A stretch of 64,000 nucleotides of DNA from Stercorarius parasiticus (taxonomy: Eukaryota; Chordata; Aves; Charadriiformes; Stercorariidae). The notes beneath the pieces were generated by a model. The model did no database searches. It was given only the letters and a program-made list of their open reading frames with translations, and was not told the origin of the DNA. Below are positions 25,421 to 35,434 of the stretch, piece by piece. Within the stretch, counting starts at the first letter, position 1. Each line of letters begins with the position of its first letter. The stretch is taken from the NCBI GenBank assembly GCA_013396915.1, contig VWZL01000079.1, positions 186,001 to 250,000 of the forward strand, in the 5' to 3' direction. The position numbers and the translations under genes are program-made.

Positions 25421-25664
25421 CAACACCTAGGAAAGTTGCTTTTTTCCAAAGATTTTGCAAAAGCCTTCAAACAATGATAGTTGGATAAATATCTATGTAG
25501 GTCTTAGATATATTTCAATACCTTTATTGTAAGTCATTAGATAGCACAATTGCTTGTGACACAAGTCCTTGATTGAGGATGCTCATCTAATCCTATTTGA
25601 TGATATAAAGTAAACCTAAACAATTTTTTTTCCAAGCCGGGAGGTCTCTGAACTACATAGACTT

Positions 25665-26400
25665 CAGGACAGCAGACTTGTTGTGGTGTCTACCTGGGAG
25701 AATCCTACGGATGTGATCCCAGAGGGAAGATGGATCCAGAATCGTTGGTTAATTTTCAATGAACACCACCTCCAAGCTCAAAAGGGTCCATCCCAAGGAG
25801 TAGGAAGTCAAGCAAAGTGACAGAAGGCCTTCATGGAAGAACAAGGGGCTCCTGATTAAACTCAAACATAAGAAGCATTTAATAGGTAGAAGCAGGGACA
25901 GGTCACTCAGGAAAAATACGCTGTTTAACTGTGTTAGGGGTTAGAAAAACTCAAGCTGACCTAGAGTTTTATCTGGCAAGAGATCTGAAGGGAAACAAGT
26001 TCGGCTTCTATAGATATTTCAGCAATGAAGAGAAAAGGAAGGAAAATATGTGTTCACTGCTGAATAGGGCACAGCACCTAGGTGAATAGGGCAAAGGGCA
26101 TAGAAATATCCAGTGTACTCAATGCCTTCTCTTTGCTAATTCTTGCCCCAGGATTCCCTGGTCCCTCAGACAAGTGGAAAAGTCTGGAGCAAAGATTTAT
26201 CCTCAGATTATGGAACATTTAAGGAAACTGGATATACTCAAGTTCATGGGACCCAATGAGATGCGCTCATGAGTGCTGAGGGATCTGGCCAATGCCCTTA
26301 CAAGGGCACTCTAGACTGTTTGTAGGGCTGGCAATCAGGAGAGTTTCCTGAGGATGGGAAGAAAGCAAATGTATCTGAATAGCGGCTTCAAAAAAGAACA
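25665..26400 (+). mobile_element. Decayed CR1-type LINE, N-terminal half of the RT region
   Basis: In shifting plus-strand frames with many stops, the order of motifs follows CR1 ORF2 between endonuclease and reverse transcriptase. It runs DFRTADLLWCLPGRI, then RWLIFNEHHLQAQK, KQGQVTQEKYAV, GNKFGFYRYFSNEEKRKEN, then HLRKLDILKFMGPNEM and VLRDLANAL, and finally a diverged EDWKKANVTP-like end. This part of ORF2 is rarely kept, because most CR1 copies are truncated to their 3' ends. Here both ends are missing. Multiple stops and frameshifts show an old insertion. Confidence 0.8.
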
Positions 26401-28620
26401 GTGATTTCCAATGTTGAATCCTACTCTGTTCCACAATAGCGGTCACCTATACAATTGCAAAAGGCTGAGCAGGCAGTTCAAAAAATTTGAGCATCCCTTT
26501 TGACACGACTCAATAGATCTCATTGAGATATCCTTAATCACTCATGAAACTTTCTGTAGAAACAGAAACAAATGACCCAAGGAAGGTCCCACAATGATTA
26601 TAATCAAGCTGCTTTCTCAACATGTTTCAAAGCCAGAAATAAGGGAGAACCTGTCATGTGACATACACAAAATAAATTATGCTTGTCTTTGCCTGGAAGC
26701 TACAAAAACGATTGAAGTCACCAGGTATTTTCACGGTCCAGAAGCCACAATAGGCTGGAATTGCATACTTTTATTGAGGAAACTAGTCATCTCTACAAGA
26801 TTGCTCCCATAAATAAAGTAAATAAATTGGTGGCATTTTCACAGCTTTTTGACAAGGAATAGTAAGTAAATCATAAATATTAGCTTTAAGAAATTGTATT
26901 TGTGTATTTATTTTCAGGGTTTTGATCCCTTAAATTTATTTTTTTGTTTTTTCTTGAAACCAAAATGTTTTAAATTAATCACAAAATATATTGCCAGAAG
27001 CAGTGCTAAAGGCTTGTTCCTTCCTTATATTTGTTCAAATTTACTTGAAAAAAATGTCATTTTTCATGATTTTTTCTTCTTATTGATGAGTTTGTCATGT
27101 ATCCTATGGTACATGACACTAAAAAAGCATGTTTCTTTAAAATTTAAATCACAATTTTGAAAATATATTAAAACATAACACAATATCCTTGTTAAAACAA
27201 AACAAAACAAAAAAAAACCAAAACCAAGCTATTTCTGTTTCCATCCCATCAAAGACAAAACAAGGAACAGCGTAGAAGTGAGAAATTAGCAATCTAATCT
27301 GGCCATTGCAATCTAACGGCATGAATTAATTTTTAACATGTGTGATTTCCTCCTAACATAAGTATGCATTTTAAAGCAATAGATGAAATTTCACCAGGTA
27401 CAAAGCCTATGTATTGCATAAGTGACATTAACATATCTCTCTTCTCTCCCCTTCTGCTTTTGATTGAAGAGGAAACAGAGGTGAATGAATAAAACAAAGA
27501 AAATGCAGCATGTATCAGCTTAGATTCTGATGTTTCCACTCACAGCTAATTACTCAGAGACTATCCCTGCTTATTTATAAAAGAATACTTAAAGAATAAG
27601 GTAAAGTCATGACTAAGCGTGGAAGACTGTATATTCCAGTGGCCAATGAAGAAATAAGGCCAGCTTATTTTTTTCTGCATAAAGTCATCTGCTCATAAGT
27701 TTCTCTTACAAAGCACCTCTCACGGACCATTTTCTGGCATGTAGCTCACTTGGCATTATGTTTCGGCTTCGAGGTTATTCTGTTACCACTAACTATGCCA
27801 TCCTCTGTAGTGAAAATAATTTCTTTTCACGTGATTTAACCTCACTGTAACCAAGGTTTACTGGACAGCCTCAGATACTCAAAGGTTTGAGTTGATATTT
27901 CAGATAATGGCAGCCAAAATTTTACTTTGCTCCTTCTCCAAAGGAGTGACCCTTAAAGGCTATTTCCTTAGGGAGAGATATTTTCAACTGGGCATTTGGA
28001 ACCATAAGCTAACATCAACTCAATAATCAGCTTTGGAACATAAAATGGGGTTTTGAATGTGCATCCAAAGAACATGTTGCAACACTGCAGAAGTTGAACC
28101 TTCCACCAAGCTAGTAATTTTAGATCCTGCTATAAATTTCCAAGAGTAGTAAAGATGGTTGACATTGATTCTGCATATCTGCCATTATTATATCATCTTA
28201 CTGATTGATCTTTTATTTCCTCTGAGACTTTTCTGGACTGTTGCATTTTCAGAATCAGGTATTTTTCTTGAGGCCATTTAACTCACAGTTCTATTTATCT
28301 TATTTGGAAAACATTTTCTCTCCCAATTGCTGTAAGATGACATTTGTTTCAGAATGTATTGTCTGTGTAGAAACATTTCTTGATGGTTATTTGATAGACT
28401 GCTGTGTGATGACACTAATAAGAGCAATGGGGATAGGTAACTGCTGACAGCTTATGTACCAGGAAAAAAAAGATCACTAAGTATAATACTGGCTATTGGT
28501 AAAAAAAAAAAAAAAGGAAATTTAGAAATTCTGTAATTAGTAGCAATACAGAGCTCTTGGACAGACTAGATGGATAGAGTCCAAACAATATCTTTTCCAG
28601 CAGACCTGTTACTGACATCA
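26401..28620. other. Unique AT-rich DNA
   Basis: No gene or repeat is recognised apart from an (AAAAC)3 plus A-run microsatellite at 27194-27218 and a T-rich tract near 26935. Confidence 0.55.
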
Positions 28621-29524
28621 AGCCAAGCTAAGTGGTGCGGTTGACATGCCTGAGTGATGGGATGCCATCCAGAGGGACCTGGACCGGCTCGAGAAATGGG
28701 CCTGTGTGAACCTCGTAAGGTTCAACAAGGCCAAGTGGAAGGTCCTGCACTTGAGTCGAAGCAACCCCCAGTATCAATACAGGCTGGGGCATGAAGGGAT
28801 TGATAGCAGCTCTGATGAGAAGGACTTGGAGGTACTGGTGGATGAAAAGCTGGACATGAGCTGGCAATGTGTGCTCACAGCCCAGAAAACCAACTGCATC
28901 CTGGGCTACATCAAAAGAAGCGTGGCCAGCAGGTCGAGGGAGGTGATTCTACCCCTCTACTCTGCTCTGATGAGACCCCACCTGGAGTAGTGCATGCAGC
29001 TCTGGAGCCCTCAACACAAGATGTACATGAACTTGTTGGAGCGGGTCCAGAGGAGGGCAATGAAGACGATCAGAGATCTGGAGCCCCTCTGCTATGAGGA
29101 CAGGTTGAGAGAGTTGGGGTTGCTCAGCCTGGAGAAGAGAAGGCTCCGGGGAGATCTTGTAGCCGCCTTCCAGTACTTAAAGGCGGCCTACAGGAAAGAC
29201 GGGGACAAACTGTTTAGCAGGTCCTGGTGCGATAGGACAAGAGGTAAAGGCTTTAAAGTAAAAGAGGGTAGATTCAGACTAGATATAAAGAAGAAATTCT
29301 TTGCTCTGAGGGTGGTGAAACACTGGCACAGGTTGCCCAGAGAGGTGGTAGATTCTCCATCACTGGATGGGATGGCCATTTAAGGCCAGGTTGGACAGGG
29401 TTCTGAGCAACCTGATCTAGTTGAAGATGTCCCCACTCATTGCAGGGGTAGTTGGACTAGATGACCTTTAAAGCTCCTTCCCAACCCAAACTATTCTATG
29501 ATTTTATGATTCTAAGATTCTAAG
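28621..29524 (+). mobile_element. CR1 LINE, best-preserved copy (0.9 kb)
   Basis: This plus-strand element starts inside ORF2 just after the catalytic FADD region (AKLSGAVDMPE-like, then [10 protein letters not shown]) and runs to the octamer tail ending near 29524. Two frames in the same phase, 28706-28990 and 28994-29383, together cover the thumb and C-terminal domain: [51 protein letters not shown], a stop, [27 protein letters not shown] and [27 protein letters not shown] sequence. The only interruption before the end is one TAG at 28988-28990 where the family has a tyrosine codon. A small change near 29370 shifts the last residues. 5' truncation removed the endonuclease and most of the RT, so it cannot move by itself. 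Confidence 0.95.
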
Positions 29525-30568
29525 TCTCCACTAAAATTTCTTGTAATTTAGATTTCACCTCACATTTATATTCTAAACATTCCTTATTATTTCAATACTG
29601 CTTCCTACTAACTTTGTCACTTAGATCAGCAGCAGTCTTGCCTGCCTTTAATAGGAGTTGGGGATGAAAGTTTTGAAATATGTCTGAGGAAAAAAAAAAG
29701 AAAAAAAAGATGAAATAAAACTGAAAACCATTGTGAAATATTTTAAAGAAAACCATGAATGAGAACAGGCAGCTTTAATTTAATCACAGATATTAAAAGA
29801 CGATTCGATAAAAAGTTCAGCCTGATTTTTAACTGGGCAGCTGCAGGTCTTTCTGTGGAAAAGGCTGGATCACATTTTTAATTCATAAGTATAGGCCTGG
29901 CTGTATGGCTAAGATTACAAATTATCCTTTCTCTTCCGATGTCAATAGAAGCCTAGGGAGAAGAAAAAAAAAAAATAAAAAGAGCGTAAAACATAGGATT
30001 TATTCTGTTGTTCAGCTGTTACCTATTACCACTGATTCCCAACTTTCCTGGTACCTTATTGACCTCTTAAGTATAACTTGGAAAAAAACATGATTAACTG
30101 GTCTCAATGCTAGAAAAGACCTTCATGATTCTTCAGTCTGGTTGCCTGAAGAACACAGACCATAAAAATTCATGGATTAAGCTGAGACTAGCGATATCAC
30201 TGCATTGTCTACTTTTATTCATCTCTTTTCATATCTTCTCTCATTCTCTCTTTCTTCCCTTCTGTTACCCCCATGACTTTTCCTCAATCTACCTACTTAT
30301 TTCATTCCTTCAATCAGACACTACACCAAATAAAAATGATCAGCAGTTAAGTAATAAATGATGACATCTGAGTGCAGCTGCCAAACAGAATTAGCCTATG
30401 GAGAATGCAGAGTCAAGGAGAAGCACAGATACTGGGGCCATAGCTCTTGGCTGCTGGTAGACCCAGGAGGACAGCACTGCAGTGACTACATTCATATACC
30501 TTTGAAATCATCAGGGCTGGAATGCTTTAGATTTATTGATTATTTCTTCTTTTTTATTTTTCATACAG
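29525..30568. other. Unique non-coding DNA
   Basis: No gene is recognised. A-rich tracts lie at about 29690-29715 and 29966-29980. Frames of 60-88 codons are low in complexity. Confidence 0.55.
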
Positions 30569-31432
30569 TCATAGAATCATTTAGTTTGGAAACAACCTTT
30601 AAGATCGTCAAGTCCAGCCATTAGCTAGCACTGCCAAAACCATCACTAAACCATTTCCCAAAGCACCATGCTACCTGTCTTTTAAATACCTACAGGGATG
30701 GTGACTCAACCACTTCCCTGGGCAGCCCGTTCCAGTGCTTGACAACCCTTTCACTGGAGACATTTTTTCCTAATATCCAGTCTAAACCTCCCCTGGTGCA
30801 ACTTGAGACCATTTCCTGTTGTCCTATTGCTTGTTACTTGGGAGAAGAAAAAGACACACACCTCACTACAACCTCCTTTCAGGGAGTTATAGAGAGCGAG
30901 AAGATCTCCTCTCNTCTTCCCCAAGCCTGTAGCACTACGTGGGGTTGTTGTGACCCAAGCGCAGGAGCCAGCACTTGGCCTTGTTGAACCTCATACCATT
31001 GGCCTTGGCCCATCCATCCAGCCTGTCCAGATCCCTCTGTAGAGCCGTCCCACCCTCAATTAGATCAACACTCCCTCTCAACTTGGTGTCGTCTGCAAAC
31101 TTACTGATGGTGCACTTGATCGCCTCATCCAGATTATTGTAAAAGATATTAAAGAGAACTGGCCCCAGTGCCGAATTTAACTCCATTCACCACATCTCTT
31201 TGGGCCTGGCCATCCAGGCAGTTTTTTACCTAGGAAAGAGTAATTATGTCAAAGCTTTACTAAAATCTGGGTAGACAACTTCCACAGCCTTTCCCTTATC
31301 CTGTTTAGTGGAGATGACAGGAGGAGATCAATTTGGTCAAGTGGGACCTTTCATAAACCCATGCTGATTGGACCTGATCTCCTGGTTGCCTTGTATGTGC
31401 CATGTAATGGCACTCAAGATGACCTGCTCCCT
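30569..31432 (-). mobile_element. CR1 LINE with catalytic FADD region and internal deletions
   Basis: The tail tcatagaatcatttagtttg matches the subfamily of the copy at 22433. The element reads on the minus strand. The frame at 30935-31186 encodes [31 protein letters not shown], in which FADD is the CR1 version of the reverse-transcriptase YxDD metal-binding motif, then [20 protein letters not shown]. Compared with the family order, a block of several hundred bases is absent at the single N (30914). Further small deletions are visible near 31168 (after GPVL) and near 31230. The 5' edge at about 31432 lies upstream of the palm domain. It is a dead copy. Confidence 0.92.
30914..30914. other. 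Single N at a repeat discontinuity
   Basis: Sequence before the N is the CR1 region antisense to RGDLL. Sequence after it resumes several hundred bases away in the family order. As at 9094, one N marks a jump inside a CR1. Confidence 0.7.
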
Positions 31433-32563
31433 AATGAATTTTAACATAATGAAAGCCGTGTACATCACTTGGGCCACTGGAAAAGCACAGATAATCTTAA
31501 AGCCTGACCTGCCTGTTCTGTAGTGTTCAATTAGGACAGGTGGGTCTCATGTCTAGGTCACTTAAATTTCTGTGACCATGTTGATGAAAAAATGGTTAAA
31601 AATCATGAAAAACATGTCAAAACTGACGAAGAATCAGATCTATTTTTCCTAAGATATCGGAATATCCTCCAGTGATATCAGTATCCCAAAACAGCACACA
31701 TCCCTCAGCAAATAACTTCCTGCTGGAGACAAAATAAGTTTTTGGCCAAGTTTGCTTAGATGAAACAAACGACTATTTTTACTCTACCCACCACATTTTT
31801 TCACCATCATACGTCCTATTGAATCTAAGGTTATCTTACTAATATCAAGGGAGTGGTGACCTCATCCTCTGTTAGTCCAGAGGAGCAGAAGTGTACTGGT
31901 GTGTGAGTCTTATAAGAGAAGTGGAGTAATATTCTGAGAAAGGAGATAGGTTGGTACGTAGGTAGGTAGATAGCTTGATAGCAAGTTTGTTTTAAAAAAA
32001 AAATAAAATCTACAACAGAGCCATATTTTACCTCATCTTCACCTTCCCAAACTACCCACAGGATCACCTGTTTATATGAGTTGTCTCTTTCTTGGCCAGA
32101 ACAAATTGCTCAAGATAGGGATGATCAGATACTTAAAATACTGTACAATTCAAAAGAAATCTTAGAAGACTGTTTTGTTTTGCAAGTTCTGTTTGGTGTC
32201 AACATTCAGGCTGCCTTCTTCTCCTTTCAAAGACTGTTATAGAAACAAATAGAATAACTGGCAACACACAAACACACAAATCTCATGTAGACTACAAGTG
32301 CAGTGAGAAGTCTGCAATCTTCTGATACTAAAGCAAAGAACATAATTGCGAGAAAAGACTGTAATGAGAGAGTGTGTGAACACAGAACACAATGTACAAA
32401 AGATACAGGCACAAATGGCTAAATAACAGGATTGGTGTAAACAACCTGAAAATGGGCCCCTGTGTACTTAGAGATGATCCCGTGTGAGGAGAATACAAGC
32501 CACCCAGAGAGAAAAGAAATAGCAAAGAGAAATAAGAACAAAATTAGATTTTTTGTGCTTTGG

Positions 32564-32663
32564 GTTTTGTTTTGTTTTGTTTGTTTTTTTTTTTTAATTA
32601 GATAAGAGTGTCTCAGGAAATACAGCTGCATTCTCCAGGGGAAAAAACAAAACAAAACAAAAC
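32564..32663. repeat. Facing (TTTTG)n and (AAAAC)n arrays
   Basis: gttttgttttgttttg at 32564-32579 and caaaacaaaacaaaac at 32648-32663 are exact complements of 16 bases with a 68-base spacer. They could result from two independently inserted A-tails in opposite orientations. Confidence 0.85.
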
Positions 32664-32957
32664 GAAAAAAAGAAGACGGGCAAAAGAAACACTGTGTCAG
32701 AAGAAATACAACGGTTACAAATCTTTATGATCCTTAAAACAGCCACCACCTCCTGCAGTATTTGCCTGTCCCCAGAACTAGAATACTATTTAGATTGAAG
32801 AAGTTTTATTGCTTGCTTGCAGAACAGAGGGCACTGTAAAAATAAAATTTTCAATTATATATACATCTGTCCAGAGATCAGAAATATTGTTGAGAGGAAA
32901 AGGAAAAAAAAAAAAGACTTGATTTTTCTGTGATTTTTCTGTAAGATCCTCTTCATC

Positions 32958-32990
32958 TGAGGATGAAGAATGTTGGTATCTTCATCCTCA
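32958..32990. repeat. Perfect 12-bp inverted repeat, 9-base loop
   Basis: tgaggatgaaga (32958-32969) pairs exactly with tcttcatcctca (32979-32990). A competing short stem (cttcatc with gatgaag, 32951-32968) overlaps it, so alternative folds are possible. A tandem 11-base repeat gatttttctgt lies just upstream at 32921-32942. Confidence 0.9.
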
Positions 32991-33873
32991 TTATATTCAA
33001 AGCTGTCTGCAGCTTTCAAGTGTCAAGGAATCTGTTTGTTAGTGGCATTGGTTTGTTTTGTTTGTGGTTTAATTATTATTGGTTTTTAATCAATGGTTAT
33101 ATCTGAATAGCCCATTTCAAAGGCAGTTCCTCTACATACCTTTGTTCACTCATAGGATGTGCCAAGGGATACATTTTTTTGTTTTCATTATTTTCTTGAA
33201 AACATCCTGAACTGGATGTAATGGAAATATAAATAATATGGAAATGGAAATAATAGAAAAATTTGATGTTTGGTGAAGAAGATACTTAAAATCTGCAAAA
33301 TCACTTGAGTGCCAGCGGACCCGACAACTTTTGGGCAGAAAGCCCACAAACATTTTGGAATTGTAACACAGACATAGGCCATCGAATGTTGGCTCCACCT
33401 GACAACATTAAGTCTGCAAAAGTGGAAAGGTTTTGCTGGACGATCTAGGATGTAGCCTGACCCTGAAAAAGTAGCTCAAGTCTGAACACCAGGTATCTGC
33501 CAGAAGATGTTCTTCTGGATATATACTAGCAAATTTACTTAAAAGTTCCTATGGATTTCCTCTCTTAGGTCAGCATCAGTTCATTGTATGCTGTAGATAT
33601 ATTCATTAGCTGCAAAGTTCTTTAAAACCAACACTGTTTATGTTTCTGAGTCACTTCAGGTAATTTTGAAAATGGCTGTGAAAAATCAAACAGTTTAACT
33701 GTTCAAATGTTAGACTTTTCCCTGACACAATTTTGGACTGTTCCAGCTCCCTCACAAAGAGTTTCCAGACACTGCAGGAACTAGAATAGGCCAGGGACCA
33801 TTCCCATGAGGTAGCCTGAATGTAGTTTTGGAATACAAAGGCACATTTAATATGCTAATATAGATGTAATTTA

Positions 33874-33946
33874 TTTGACCTTGGCCATACCCCTTGCTTC
33901 TTCCTTTTTCCTTTCTGTAAAATGGAATAATGGGATTCTTCCAACT
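33874..33946 (+). mobile_element. MIR-like SINE remnant
   Basis: ttgaccttggccatacccc, then tcctttctgtaaaatggaat, then aatgggattcttcc follow the order and wording of the MIR 3' half (gaccttgggcaagt, cctcatctgtaaaatggg). It is diverged and short. Confidence 0.5.
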
Positions 33947-34658
33947 CTGCAAAATATATAGATGCATCCCTAAACAGCTGGCTGATACGTAACTATGAGG
34001 GTGGAAATGGGAAAGTAAGGGTGATTTGTATCAGTTAAACATATGGGTTTTCAAATTAACTGCTTGAAAACCCACATTTGAATGCAGGGAAGAGCTAAGC
34101 ATTTCTGAAGATTGCATCCTATTTCATCTTTGTTGGTCTTCTAACATCAACGGTGGCGCCAACATTTCTCTCTCTATCGGCTACTTCCACTAACAGAGCT
34201 GCTGAATCAATAACTGAGAGAGTCTATGGATGTTTTGAAAGGTACTGAGGAATTCCAAACTTTGATACGAATATGAGAGAACTATTCACATTTTGCCTGC
34301 TGCTGGCTTCGTCTGAGGTCTGGGTATCATGTTTCCTTAACATGATTAAAAAGGATGGGTTGTTTATAAACTAAGCTTGTCCCACATGACAGGTTCTCAA
34401 CCAGCAGGGCTAAAGATAAACAGTCTGAGCTGAATCTAGAGAAAAGAAACACCAAGAAGTGCGTTTCCTAAAGGTTTGTTCCACAGCTATCCACCGCTTT
34501 CTCTTTGCATGTGCCACAGGCAAACCCAGAAAAACGAGCAAACCCAGATCTACTCCTGGGCATCCCTGACACATACAACACAACTGTAGCTGCTTGAACA
34601 TTTATGGATATTTCTAGATTGGCTTAGGTTTTCATTTATTAAAATAGATACGTTTTAT
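33947..34658. other. Unique non-coding DNA
   Basis: No gene is recognised. It contains the hairpin at 34044-34074. Confidence 0.55.
34044..34074. repeat. Perfect 11-bp inverted repeat, 9-base loop
   Basis: tgggttttcaa (34044-34054) pairs exactly with ttgaaaaccca (34064-34074). No coding or RNA-gene context is visible. Confidence 0.9.
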
Positions 34659-34890
34659 GTAGAAGGTCCTGGTGAAGCCCATGGTCAATGCCCTCGGTGA
34701 AGCCATGCTGGCTGTTTCTAATCACCTCCCTGTCCTCCATGTGCCATAGCATAGCTTCTAGGAGGATCTGTTCCATGTTCTTCCCAGGCACAGAAGTGAG
34801 GCTGACAGGGCGGTAGTTCCCAGGGTCCTCCGTTCTACCCTTTTCAAAAATGGGTGCGATGCTTTCCTTTTTCCAGTCACCAGGGACTTC
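34659..34890 (-). mobile_element. Inverted 5' segment of a CR1 insertion
   Basis: On the minus strand this encodes the N-terminal palm of CR1 reverse transcriptase: [52 protein letters not shown], then [10 protein letters not shown]. It directly abuts the plus-strand CR1 3' segment starting at 34891. In the family order these two parts are separated by roughly 0.5 kb, including the FADD region. The arrangement of 5' part inverted, 3' part direct and a small deletion at the joint is what twin priming yields in LINE integration. Confidence 0.88.
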
Positions 34891-35434
34891 TGCCCCTCTA
34901 CTCTGCTCTCGTGAGACCCCACCTGGAGTACTGCCTCCAGATCTGGAACCCTCAGCACAAGAAGGACATGGACCTGTTGGAGCGGGTCCAGAGGAGGGCC
35001 ACAAAGATGATCAAAGGGCTGGAGCACCTCTGCTGTGATGATAGGCTGAGAGAGTTGGGGTTGCTCAGCCTGGAGAAGAGAAGGCTCCGGGGAGACCTTA
35101 CAGTGGCCTTCCAGTACCTGAAGGGGGTCTATAAGAATGCTGGGGAGGGGCTGTTTGCAAGGGCATGTAGCGATAGGACGAGGGGCAATGGTTTTAAACT
35201 AGAGCAGGGCAGGTTTAGATTAGCCATTAGGAAGAAGTTCTTTACAATGAAGGTGGTGAGACACTGGAACATGTTGCCCAGACAGGTGGTGGAAGCCCCA
35301 TCCCTGGAAACATTCAAGGCCAGGCTGGATGAGGCTCTAAGAACCTGATCTAGTTGAAGATGTCCCTGCTTACTGCAGGAGGGTTGGACTAGATGGCCTT
35401 TAAAGGTCCCTTCCAACCCAACACATTCTATGAT
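34891..35434 (+). mobile_element. CR1 LINE 3' segment of the inverted insertion
   Basis: From [15 protein letters not shown] onward this reads the intact CR1 ORF2 C-terminus in one frame (34854-35348, 164 codons, of which the first dozen belong to the inverted segment). It covers [91 protein letters not shown]. The 3' UTR and the tail attctatgattctttgatta follow. No stop interrupts the coding part, so this copy is among the younger ones here. Confidence 0.95.

Larger units (their letters stand above)
31433..33870. other. Unique DNA with simple repeats
   Basis: No gene is recognised. Notable small structures, listed separately, are the complementary pentanucleotide arrays at 32564-32663 and an inverted repeat at 32958-32990. 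Confidence 0.55.
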
